Shown here piece after piece: positions 44,154 through 51,419 of a DNA stretch of 51,419 bases. Source of the DNA: Desulfomonilia bacterium (lineage in GTDB: Bacteria; Desulfobacterota; Desulfomonilia; UBA1062); NCBI GenBank assembly GCA_036567785.1, contig DATCTV010000005.1:1-51419 (forward strand), read 5' to 3'. Below the pieces are notes generated by a model. It was not told where the DNA came from. It made no database searches and saw only the letters and a list, made by a program, of their open reading frames with translations. Every line of letters begins with the position of its first letter. The stretch's first letter is position 1. Both the position numbers and the translations under genes were made by a program.

Positions 44154-44243
44154 ATGAATCTTGAGAACCTTAATTTGAATATTATCTCATCCTATGAAAT
44201 AAGCAATACTAAATTTCAAAATATTCAAAAGATAAGAAGGTAA
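44154..44243 (+). CDS. Possible 29-residue leader peptide
   Basis: MNLENLNLNIISSYEISNTK then nine more residues, rich in Asn and Ile. AGGAGG lies 11 bases before the start, a little far. The bases around it (GAGGAGGTTC) repeat those before the outer-membrane gene downstream. No homologue recognised. Confidence 0.3.
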   Translation: MNLENLNLNIISSYEISNTKFQNIQKIRR

Positions 44244-44436
44244 TATCCTCTGGAATGGCTTTAATCCTGAACACTGATCAGAAATAAATATTTTTAATTG
44301 TATAATACATCTTTACCATGTGCTGTGATTTGTACTGCGTGGGGTTGATTCCATGAAATAATACATAGGAGAATTACTGATATGGATTGGATTGGTTTTC
44401 TGGTGTAAATAATTGGAAATTTTGAGGAGGTTCATA

Positions 44437-45303
44437 ATGGTCAAAAGATGGGCAATCATTGCATTTCCAATATTTTTCATTTTTGCCTTTACCAGTAATT
44501 TGAGGGCAGCGGATGAAAACGCGCAGAAAACACCGCAGCCTGCTGCCGAGGACAAGGCGACTGAAATGTCGAAAAAAGTTGAGGACCCTCTTTCGGGGCT
44601 CATTCTCATGCCGCTTGAGTACAGCTATACGGGAAGCGTGGGGCCTATTGATAAATCGGCCCAGCAGCTCATCATAGAACCCACTTTCCCGATCGACATT
44701 ACTGATAAATGGAAGATTCTGACGCACACACTCATACCGATTGTAAGCCTTCCTCAATTAGGAGACGACAGGCCGAGTTCGGGTTTGAGCAACATCATGT
44801 TTTCCGCACTGCTCGCGAAGAAGAGTGAAAGCAAGCTCACATGGGGCATCGGCGGAGGGGTAATGTTCCCTACGGCCTCCAATACCGACCCTGTTTCATG
44901 GACAAATACGCCTACCGGTTACGACTGCTGGGCCCTGGGGCCTTCCGTAGTGGGTGTATTCAAGAGCGGCAACTGGGTTACAGGCGCTCTTGTCAACCAG
45001 ATGTGGAGGATCAGCGGAGAATCAAATCTCAACATGATGCAGATCCAGGCGTTTGCATTCTATAATCTGGGGCAGGGATATTCCATAAGCAGCATGCCTT
45101 TGATCAGTGTTGACTGGACAAAGAAATCTTCACAGAGCACGCTGATTCCACTGGGCCTTATGGTAGGAAAGCTTTTTATGATAGGAGGCGTTTTCCCGCT
45201 TGGCCTTTCGCTGGGCACTTACTACAATATCGTCAAGCCCGATGACGCGCCTCAGAGTACTATACGCGGAGAACTCTTCTTTGTACTGCCTGAGGTATGG
45301 TGA
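44437..45303 (+). CDS. Outer-membrane beta-barrel protein
   Basis: A 288-residue exported protein. Signal peptide 1-24 (KRW start, hydrophobic core, ending SNLRAA), then a 40-residue charged linker, then about ten amphipathic strands (SKLTWGIGGGVMFP, WVTGALVNQMWRI, QIQAFAFYNLG, MIGGVFPLGLSLGTYY) ending in FFVLPEVW. It resembles MetA-pathway phenol-degradation or neuromedin-type barrels but the family is not certain. The GAGGAGG site fixes the start; an ATG eight codons earlier lacks one. Preceded by a sigma-54-like promoter. Confidence 0.78.
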   Translation: MVKRWAIIAFPIFFIFAFTSNLRAADENAQKTPQPAAEDKATEMSKKVEDPLSGLILMPLEYSYTGSVGPIDKSAQQLIIEPTFPIDITDKWKILTHTLIPIVSLPQLGDDRPSSGLSNIMFSALLAKKSESKLTWGIGGGVMFPTASNTDPVSWTNTPTGYDCWALGPSVVGVFKSGNWVTGALVNQMWRISGESNLNMMQIQAFAFYNLGQGYSISSMPLISVDWTKKSSQSTLIPLGLMVGKLFMIGGVFPLGLSLGTYYNIVKPDDAPQSTIRGELFFVLPEVW

Positions 45304-45305
45304 GC

Positions 45306-46817
45306 TTATAGCTGTGATTCAGGGGCGAAGATCGAGATGACCCCGGCTGAAAAACGCCGCCACAGGCTGGTCATGGGTGAATGGGTGTATGTGACCTCTT
45401 TGCCGTTTTCCTCCGTTTTCCAGATAAGCCGTGATTTGTCTGACAATTCCAGCTTGAATGTATATTGCGGCAACATCGATACTTCAAACATTTTTGCCGC
45501 CTGTTCTGCAATTTCAGGACTCTGAACGAAGATGCCTATCTCGGTGTTAAGCTCTCTCGACCTTGCATCAAGGTTCCTGGAGCCGATAAAGGCTTCTTTC
45601 CTGTCAAATACATAAAATTTTGCGTGCAGGCTTACCCTGTACGAGCCCATGATTTCGCTTCTGGATTCTTTGCCTTTTTCTTCTGGATCGGCCCTCATTT
45701 CATAGAGCTCGACACCCTTCTGAAGAAGTGTCTTCCTGTATCTGGCATAACCTGAATATACTGATATAACGTCTGTGGAGGCCAGAGAATTCGTAGTTAT
45801 TCTGACTTTTATGCCTGTGCTGTGCAACATTCCGATAATGTCGATGACGGTTTTATCGGGGACGAAATAAGGGGAAACTAGAATCAGCTCCGATTTTGTG
45901 TCTCTTATAAGAGGCAGAAGTCTCGTCATTAGGTTCGAGTCTGAGTCCATATCACCTTTGCCAGCAATCTTTTCCGGCAGGTCATATATGACATTACCTT
46001 TTGCCCAGCTGTAGGTGAACCTGCCGCTGACAATTCTGTTCAGAAAGTCCGATTGCTTGAGTCGAATGGCGTATTCGGAATTCATTGCAGTTCTGTTTGT
46101 TTCTTTTAAAGACTCGAGAGATTCTTCCAATTCTTCTGCTCCCGGCCTGTTTGACGACAAGTATTCGTACGGTATGGCCCATTCGCAATTCCAGTATATA
46201 TCGAAGCTTTTGGAAATATCCTTTACAACAGGGCCCGCCGCAATCAAATCCATATCCGCAAAATTCGAGTCTTTCGAGGCCCCGAAATATTCGTCGGCAA
46301 GGTTCCTGCCTCCTACGATTCCGATGATGTTATCAGCGACAAAAGCCTTGTTATGCATGCGGTGGTTCAGCTGGCGGAGGCTGCCCTTCGGATTGAAGAG
46401 CCGCAATTCTATATTCGGGTGGGAATCAAGCATCCACATCTGCGATTCGGAAAGCCCCGTTCCCACATAATCGAAAAGGAGTCTCACCCTGACCCCGCGG
46501 TCTGCGGCCGAAATAAGTTTCTCAATGAGGAAGCCGACCGACAGGTCATTGCTGACGATGTAGTACTGCAGATCAAGAGTCTTATCGGCTCCATCGATGA
46601 GAAGGGCTCTGGCGATGAATGCATCCATGTCCGACGGCAGCATGTAGAAGCCCGAGTCACCCGGATGTTTAATCGAATCCCTTCCTACGGCTTTAACTAA
46701 TTTCGTGTCTTCACTGGGCTCTATGGCATATGAAGGAACCCTGTGTATGTCTTTGGACAGCGTTGCGCATGAACTAAAGAGAATCGACAGGAATACAAAG
46801 CTTAAACACTTAAGCAT
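45306..46817 (-). CDS. Phospholipase D-family lipoprotein (cardiolipin synthase-like)
   Basis: About 503 residues. The chosen start gives a short signal ending FSSC (Cys17) with a lipobox-like site; longer frames upstream exist without a ribosome-binding site. Two complete HKD motifs are visible: HNKAFVAD followed by GGRNLADEY, and HAKFYVFDRKEAFIGSRNLD. The pattern is that of cardiolipin synthase/ClsC-type periplasmic enzymes that move phosphatidyl groups. The lipid substrate is not proven. Its stop is 2 bp from the convergent outer-membrane gene. Confidence 0.85.
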   Translation of the reverse strand: MLKCLSFVFLSILFSSCATLSKDIHRVPSYAIEPSEDTKLVKAVGRDSIKHPGDSGFYMLPSDMDAFIARALLIDGADKTLDLQYYIVSNDLSVGFLIEKLISAADRGVRVRLLFDYVGTGLSESQMWMLDSHPNIELRLFNPKGSLRQLNHRMHNKAFVADNIIGIVGGRNLADEYFGASKDSNFADMDLIAAGPVVKDISKSFDIYWNCEWAIPYEYLSSNRPGAEELEESLESLKETNRTAMNSEYAIRLKQSDFLNRIVSGRFTYSWAKGNVIYDLPEKIAGKGDMDSDSNLMTRLLPLIRDTKSELILVSPYFVPDKTVIDIIGMLHSTGIKVRITTNSLASTDVISVYSGYARYRKTLLQKGVELYEMRADPEEKGKESRSEIMGSYRVSLHAKFYVFDRKEAFIGSRNLDARSRELNTEIGIFVQSPEIAEQAAKMFEVSMLPQYTFKLELSDKSRLIWKTEENGKEVTYTHSPMTSLWRRFSAGVISIFAPESQL

Positions 46818-46943
46818 GATGCAAATATTACAATAATGGAGAATCCACTTCAAGGGTGGCTTCTGAATGTATGAGGAGTCTTTTGTATGTACAGTCAAGT
46901 AAAGATTTTCCTTATTCATGATAATATCGGTTCTGACGAGCAT

Positions 46944-48416
46944 TTACTGCCTGCTCCTGTAAAACCTGGAAACAGAGGCAACCGCGCGCAGCGCATTTCC
47001 GACATCGTCATAAACCGGCATGCCAGCCTCGGTGAACAGCCGGCGGGTCTCTCTGAGCATTTCCTCTATCCCGATGTCTTCCTCTTCCTGCCTGATGTTA
47101 GGAAGGATTAGCACAACCGGCTTTCCGCCTATCTCAATTGCTTCACGGCATGCCCTTACCAGATCCCTGTAGGGTGTAATTTCCTTTATGCTTTTTGCAC
47201 CCATTGTTACCTGCAGAGATTTGTAGTGGTACAGGAGCTGAATGACAATATGGATGTCAACATTTTCGTCTTTTGATGCCTGAATAAGTATCTCCCTTAT
47301 GCTCTGAGGAGACACAAAGGGATTTGCTATGTCGATAGGATTTGCCGCACTTGATCCCGGCTTGGGCAGGACATCGAAAATTGCCGCCTGCAGATCCTTT
47401 CTAAGATGAGGTACGGCAAGCCCGAATGATTCTGCGGCGTCAGCCGCCGCTATGCCCAGTGCACCGCCGCCTCCGGTTATGGAACATCCCCGGTAATCCC
47501 TGCATGGCAATAGAGAAAAGGCCAGGGCCGCATCATTCATCTCCTCGAAATTCTGAACCTGAATTGCATTACATTGTCTTAATGCTGCTTCCCATATGGC
47601 CTTACGTCCTCCGAGTGACGCGGTATGGCTGGCCGCAGCCCTGCCTCCCGAATCCGAGAGGCCACCCTTGATTACTATGACAGGCTTTTCCCTGGTCGCT
47701 TCCTTCAGGGCGGAAAGAAACTCTCGTCCGTCGTTTACCCCCTCGACATACATGCAGATGACTTTCGTTTCGGGATCACGGCTGAGATATCGGAGCATCT
47801 CCGTTTCCCTGAGGTCGCAGCCGTTCCCGAAACTTATGACCTTGGAAAAGCGTATCCCCCTCCACATTCCAGTGAAACCGAAATCCACCGAAAGCCCGCC
47901 GCTTTGAGATAGAAGCGCCACATTTCCCGGTTCACGTGAAAGGTCCGGTCCCGGCAGCATCGTGAGCCCTGATTTAGGACAGTATATTCCGAAGCAGTTT
48001 GGGCCCAGCACCCTGATGCCCCGTTTGGAAATGACTTCAAGTTCCTCTTCAAGTGCTATTCCTTCCGGAGTGCCGATTTCCCTGAAACCAGAGGAAAGGA
48101 TTTCTGCGCCCACAGCGCCCTTCTTCCGGCAGGCTTCCAGGGTGGAAGGGACTTTGCTGGCCGGGACTGCTATGATTGCAAAATCGATTTTACCGGGAAT
48201 AGCTTCGACTGAAGGGTAGATGGTCATCCCATCGATTGAGCCACCGCGGTTGTTCACGGGATACAGAATGCCATCATAACCTATTGCAAGGTGCGAGAGA
48301 AGAATGCCTCGGCCGAAGCCGAACCCTTCTGCTGAAACACCCACTATCGCAACACTTTCAGGCATGAACATCCGGTCCAGGTTTGAATAAGATTCCATTG
48401 TTTTCTGCTCGGTCAT
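46944..48416 (-). CDS. Acyl-CoA synthetase (NDP-forming), alpha subunit
   Basis: A 490-residue protein with a CoA-binding Rossmann domain (VAIVGVSAEGFGFGRG, PVNNRGGSIDGM), then two succinyl-CoA-ligase-like domains. His264 in AASHTASLGG corresponds to the phosphorylated histidine of NDP-forming acetyl-CoA synthetases; SQSGGLSVDFG is the ligase signature. Only the alpha part is present; the ATP-grasp beta subunit is not next to it. It allows acyl-CoA energy to be saved as ATP, or the reverse, in anaerobic acid metabolism. Confidence 0.87.
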   Translation of the reverse strand: MTEQKTMESYSNLDRMFMPESVAIVGVSAEGFGFGRGILLSHLAIGYDGILYPVNNRGGSIDGMTIYPSVEAIPGKIDFAIIAVPASKVPSTLEACRKKGAVGAEILSSGFREIGTPEGIALEEELEVISKRGIRVLGPNCFGIYCPKSGLTMLPGPDLSREPGNVALLSQSGGLSVDFGFTGMWRGIRFSKVISFGNGCDLRETEMLRYLSRDPETKVICMYVEGVNDGREFLSALKEATREKPVIVIKGGLSDSGGRAAASHTASLGGRKAIWEAALRQCNAIQVQNFEEMNDAALAFSLLPCRDYRGCSITGGGGALGIAAADAAESFGLAVPHLRKDLQAAIFDVLPKPGSSAANPIDIANPFVSPQSIREILIQASKDENVDIHIVIQLLYHYKSLQVTMGAKSIKEITPYRDLVRACREAIEIGGKPVVLILPNIRQEEEDIGIEEMLRETRRLFTEAGMPVYDDVGNALRAVASVSRFYRSRQ

Positions 48417-48621
48417 AAGAAATTTTCTTTGTGCCTCCTTCAGATTGGGCCTTTAAATAAATCAACTCTAAAATCCGGCCGGAAATTAGGCAAGTGATTT
48501 AATTTATTTTATAATCCTCTTCATTTTTGCGGGAAATATCAGTTCACGGCATAGGGAAAACGATTATGTTTAATTATCTTACAGGAAATTATTATTGATT
48601 GATGAAACAGGAAAAATTTGA

Positions 48622-48708
48622 TGGTGCCGGGACAGGGACTTGAACCCTGATGGGCGTTCGCCCACTAGACCCTGAACCTAGCGCGTCTGCCAGTTCCGCC
48701 ACCCCGGC
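48622..48708 (-). tRNA. tRNA-Leu (CAG)
   Basis: Class II tRNA with long variable arm. Acceptor GCCGGGG pairs with TCCCGGC (last pair G-U), anticodon loop TTCAGGG gives CAG, TΨC GGTTCAAGTC, CCA encoded. Confidence 0.96.
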
Positions 48709-48737
48709 ACATGCCCTTGCAATGCAAAAGCTTTTCA

Positions 48738-48766
48738 CCTATACTTTTGAACCTTGAAAAAGTCAA
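48738..48766 (-). promoter_or_regulatory. Promoter of tRNA-Leu
   Basis: TTGACT and TATAGG on the minus strand with exactly 17 bp between, placing the start about 23 bases before the tRNA. It lies just before the ribF start on the other strand. Confidence 0.65.
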
Positions 48767-48777
48767 GGATAGAGGAC

Positions 48778-49722
48778 ATGGAAATTTTCTGGGGAAATGA
48801 CAAAATCGATGCTGCAAAAATACAGAATCCTGTTGTGACTATCGGTAACTTCGATGGTTGTCACATCGGGCATCAGGAGATATTCAAAAGGGTGAAAAAA
48901 CATGCCGCAGCCCTGCATGGTTCTTCGGTTGTCTACACATTCAATCCCCATCCTGCCTCGGTTATTAATAATAGTGAACCCAATACCATATACACGCTTA
49001 ATGAAAAGATTGAGGCTATAAGTTCATTGGGAATGGATTTCATGGTGGTTGTCCCGTTTACAAGAGAGTTTGCAGATACACACCCGGAGCGGTTCGTAAA
49101 TGATATACTCGTGAACGGGATAAGGGCGAAAGGTGTTGTCGTGGGCTATGATTTTGTTTTTGGCCGCAGGGCGATGGGCGATATTCCTTTTTTAAAGAAG
49201 AAGGGAGAAGAACTTGGGTTTTTTGTCGAAAGCATGCCTGCCGTAATCAGGGACGGGGTAATCGTATCAAGCACCCTTATAAGGACAATGATCAAATCGG
49301 GAGATGTCTGCGGAGCTGCCAGGTTATTATCAGGACCGTACAGACTTCCCGGCACCGTGGTTCACGGTATGGCACGGGGAAGGCTGCTAGGTTTTCCTAC
49401 GGCAAATATAAGACCTGATAAATCTTTGATTCCTGCTTACGGGGTTTATGCAACAAATATATATCTTGACGGCAAATGTTATACTGGGGCGACTAACATA
49501 GGAGACAATCCGACATTCGGCGATGAAGGAACTTCGATTGAGGCCTTTCTTTTCGATTTTGAGGGCGACCTCTACAACAGGCATATATCGATAGAATTCA
49601 TCGACCGGTTGAGAAAAGAAATCAAATTCGACAGCAAGGATAAGCTGATCAGACAAATCGATAAAGACTGCAGGAATGCTAGCGAAATTTTGAACCGCTT
49701 CAATTCCGGACATCGCAAATAA
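48778..49722 (+). CDS. ribF: Bifunctional riboflavin kinase / FAD synthetase
   Basis: A 314-residue RibF that phosphorylates riboflavin to FMN and adenylates it to FAD. N-terminal nucleotidyltransferase: TIGNFDGCHIGHQ and STLIRTMI. C-terminal kinase: RLLGFPTANI, PAYGVYATNI, NPTFGDEGTSIEAFLFDF. I chose the ATG with AAGGA upstream; a TTG eight codons earlier is in frame. RibF is followed at 23 bp by a phosphoesterase gene. Confidence 0.95.
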   Translation: MEIFWGNDKIDAAKIQNPVVTIGNFDGCHIGHQEIFKRVKKHAAALHGSSVVYTFNPHPASVINNSEPNTIYTLNEKIEAISSLGMDFMVVVPFTREFADTHPERFVNDILVNGIRAKGVVVGYDFVFGRRAMGDIPFLKKKGEELGFFVESMPAVIRDGVIVSSTLIRTMIKSGDVCGAARLLSGPYRLPGTVVHGMARGRLLGFPTANIRPDKSLIPAYGVYATNIYLDGKCYTGATNIGDNPTFGDEGTSIEAFLFDFEGDLYNRHISIEFIDRLRKEIKFDSKDKLIRQIDKDCRNASEILNRFNSGHRK

Positions 49723-49745
49723 GTGGATATTAAAAAACAAAAATA

Positions 49746-50441
49746 ATGAAAGTCTTTGCCATATCAGACCTTCACCTCGGATTCGGTTCGAATAAGCCGA
49801 TGGATATATTCGGCCGGCACTGGGATGCCCATCCTGAGCGCATTAGAAAAGAATGGACCGGCATGATTTCTGATGAAGACCTGGTTCTTGTAGCAGGAGA
49901 TATATCATGGGCAATGAAACCGATAGACGCCAAGGCCGACCTGGCATTTCTGGGAGAACTTCCAGGGAAAAAAATCATAATAAAGGGAAACCATGACTTC
50001 TGGTGGCAGGGGCTCAAAAAAGTCAGAGAAATCGCACCTGCTACGGTTATGCCTCTGCATAACAGTTCATATGAAACTCAAGGTATCGGCATAGCAGGTT
50101 CTAGGTTGTGGATTGACCCCTCTCTGAACCTGGAAAAGACTACGGACGATGACGAAAAGCTGTTCGAAAGGGAACTGGGCAGGCTGAAAAACTCAATTGA
50201 AACAATTACAGGAAATCCTGAAAAAATTATCATTATGACACATTTCCCGCCTATTTCACCTGACGGCAAGGCAGGAAAGGCGGTCGAAATGCTGAAGGAA
50301 TTCAATATACATACATGGGTTTTCGGCCATATGCATATAGACGGCAATGACTACTCGGGATTCAATACGACAATTGCTAACACCAGATTTGTTTTTACCT
50401 CGGCCGACTGCATAGACTTCAGGCCTGTCAGGATTCTTTAA
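49746..50441 (+). CDS. Calcineurin-like metallophosphoesterase
   Basis: A 231-residue phosphoesterase with all five metal motifs: SDLHLG, GDISW, GNHDFWW, HFPP and GHMHID. Found as a stand-alone conserved protein of unknown substrate in many bacteria. Same strand as ribF, likely cotranscribed. Confidence 0.9.
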   Translation: MKVFAISDLHLGFGSNKPMDIFGRHWDAHPERIRKEWTGMISDEDLVLVAGDISWAMKPIDAKADLAFLGELPGKKIIIKGNHDFWWQGLKKVREIAPATVMPLHNSSYETQGIGIAGSRLWIDPSLNLEKTTDDDEKLFERELGRLKNSIETITGNPEKIIIMTHFPPISPDGKAGKAVEMLKEFNIHTWVFGHMHIDGNDYSGFNTTIANTRFVFTSADCIDFRPVRIL

Positions 50442-50479
50442 ACATAGAGCCTCAATCTGAGTTACCTGCAAGATAAGAC

Positions 50480-50513
50480 TTGAGCTGTCTGAGATTGTAT
50501 GTTTATCATACAA
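50480..50513 (+). promoter_or_regulatory. Promoter overlapped by a palindromic operator
   Basis: TTGAGC (50,480) and TATCAT (50,504) with 18 bp between form a promoter. A perfect inverted repeat, TTGTATG-TTTAT-CATACAA (50,495-50,513), covers the -10. Its outer TTGTA/TACAA shape fits GntR/FadR-type operators, so the downstream regulator probably represses itself. Confidence 0.6.
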
Positions 50514-50543
50514 CTAAACAATAAATTATGAATGAGGTGGGTA

Positions 50544-51284
50544 ATGGAGACAAAGCCGTTTGGTATTTCCCGCATAGAAAAATCTCCCGATATTCCAAAC
50601 CTTGTTTCAAAACAGATTATTGACCTGATTTCGGAAGGGAAGCTGAAGCCTGGTGACAAACTGCCAAGCGAACATGAGATGACGCAGATGTTCGGAATCA
50701 GCAGGATATCACTGAGGGAAGCCATGAAGCTTCTTGAGGCAAGAGGCTATATTGAATCGCTGGATAGAAGGGGAAAATTTGTCAAGTCTGTTGCCGATAC
50801 CATGATGTCGACTCTTGAAGAGCTGATATCTATCGACCACGCAAAAATATGGGAACTTCTTTATGTCAGGAGATTTATTGAAGCCGAAGCGGCATATCTT
50901 GCCGCCAAGAATGCTACACCTGAACAGATCGCAGAAATGAAGAGTCTTTCCGAACGTGCTGAAAAAGCAGGCCTCGATACCCTGCTTGTAACAAAGGAGG
51001 GGGGTCTTATTTATACAAGATTTTTCGACCTTCTGGCCGAATCGACAAAAAATACCGTATTCATGCATATAAGACAGACGATTGCCGGCATACTCAAGGG
51101 GGCATTCCCGTACAGCAGAAAAAAGCTTACAAACGTGGGCGGAAGCTCGCGCAAAATTTTTTTACAGCTCGGCAAGATCTGGCATGCAATCGAAAAAAGG
51201 GATCCTGAGGCCGCAAGGCTCGCTACTATCGAGCATATTGACTATATTGAAAAAACCCTGAGGCTTGCACTGAGTCAAAAGTAG
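50544..51284 (+). CDS. FadR-subfamily GntR transcriptional regulator
   Basis: A 246-residue regulator. The winged helix-turn-helix (about 16-76) contains LKPGDKLPSEHEMTQMFGIS, RISLREAMKLLEARGYIES and the wing RRGKFV; the helical ligand-binding C-terminal domain (FCD) has the alternating His/Asp/Arg pattern less clearly. The ligand is unknown; relatives sense organic acids or fatty acyl-CoA. The ATG with GAGGTGG is chosen over one four codons earlier. The probable operator lies over its promoter. Confidence 0.9.
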   Translation: METKPFGISRIEKSPDIPNLVSKQIIDLISEGKLKPGDKLPSEHEMTQMFGISRISLREAMKLLEARGYIESLDRRGKFVKSVADTMMSTLEELISIDHAKIWELLYVRRFIEAEAAYLAAKNATPEQIAEMKSLSERAEKAGLDTLLVTKEGGLIYTRFFDLLAESTKNTVFMHIRQTIAGILKGAFPYSRKKLTNVGGSSRKIFLQLGKIWHAIEKRDPEAARLATIEHIDYIEKTLRLALSQK

Positions 51285-51365
51285 GGAGGCCATAAAGCAG
51301 AAGATAAAAACCGGAAGCCGTTATGGAATAAATAGTCGTCCCTGAAGAACCCATTTTTGAATCAG

Positions 51366-51401
51366 ACAGGCGCCCATATGAGGCGCCTGTTTTGGTTTTT
51401 T
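51366..51401 (+). terminator. Intrinsic terminator after the FadR-type gene
   Basis: Perfect 9-bp stem (ACAGGCGCC/GGCGCCTGT), loop CATATGA, then TTTGGTTTTTTG. Confidence 0.85.
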
Positions 51402-51419
51402 GAGAAAAAAACGAGCCAT

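Larger units (their letters stand above)
43680..44436. other. Long regulatory region before an outer-membrane protein
   Basis: 757 bases without a solid gene. Contents on the plus strand: TTGACT-15-TATAAT (43,816-43,842); a perfect palindrome CATATCGATATG (44,017-44,028); a sigma-54-like promoter; a leader hairpin at 44,109-44,128; a 29-codon frame with its own AGGAGG. All point to control of the gene at 44,437. Confidence 0.55.

Overview
The window looks like chromosomal DNA of an anaerobic Gram-negative bacterium, most probably of the Desulfobacterota (Syntrophales-like), although no single gene proves the lineage. The signs are lipoproteins with lipoboxes, outer-membrane beta-barrels, multi-PAS histidine kinases, CCG-type iron-sulfur proteins, an NDP-forming acyl-CoA synthetase alpha subunit, a glutaconate-type CoA-transferase, good sigma-54 promoters and the rnc-era-der neighbourhood. 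I see no insertion sequence, prophage, CRISPR array or plasmid function. Gene density is high, with a few AT-rich gene-free stretches that hold most of the regulatory signals.

Layout. 1-3,400: the start of an exported protein, then three minus-strand genes (a TIGR02147-type regulator, a lipoprotein with a subtilase-prodomain-like region, and a serpin lipoprotein) that look like a surface anti-protease locus. 4,000-7,830: a two-subunit CoA-transferase divergent from a Tat-type sulfatase whose leader can fold into a four-way junction. 7,960-21,690: a long plus-strand run: surE, rnc, a radical SAM protein, two large histidine kinases, era, der, a membrane protein fused to an endonuclease/exonuclease/phosphatase domain, a HAD phosphatase and a BamA/TamA-like barrel. 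21,730-24,860: a CCG iron-sulfur protein and a glycine-rich lipoprotein. 24,910-31,700 (minus): a lytic transglycosylase followed by an isoprenoid operon: ispA, dxs, tlyA, ispH fused to a UbiA-like membrane domain, and a methyltransferase. 31,800-37,980: accC, an MFS transporter, queD-folE2-HypE-like (minus), and phoH-ybeY. 38,048-38,491: five tRNA genes closed by an intrinsic terminator.

38,750-39,350 holds a sigma-54 promoter and three tiny membrane-protein genes, the middle one AtpZ/AtpI-like. 39,390-43,680 (minus) holds an SDR, a ferredoxin-nitroreductase, a class III aminotransferase and an SCP2-like protein, with a probable small RNA on the opposite strand at about 41,494-41,577. 43,680-45,300 is a long leader with a second sigma-54-like promoter ahead of an outer-membrane protein. 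45,300-48,420 holds a phospholipase D-like lipoprotein and an acyl-CoA synthetase alpha subunit. The end holds tRNA-Leu, ribF, a metallophosphoesterase, and a FadR-type regulator with a palindromic operator over its own promoter.

The items I rate most worth following are the paired protease-inhibitor lipoproteins, the sigma-54-driven micro-operon, the small RNA with an exposed anti-Shine-Dalgarno stretch, the IspH-UbiA-like fusion and the sulfatase leader RNA. All functional statements come from reading motifs by eye; no database search was run.
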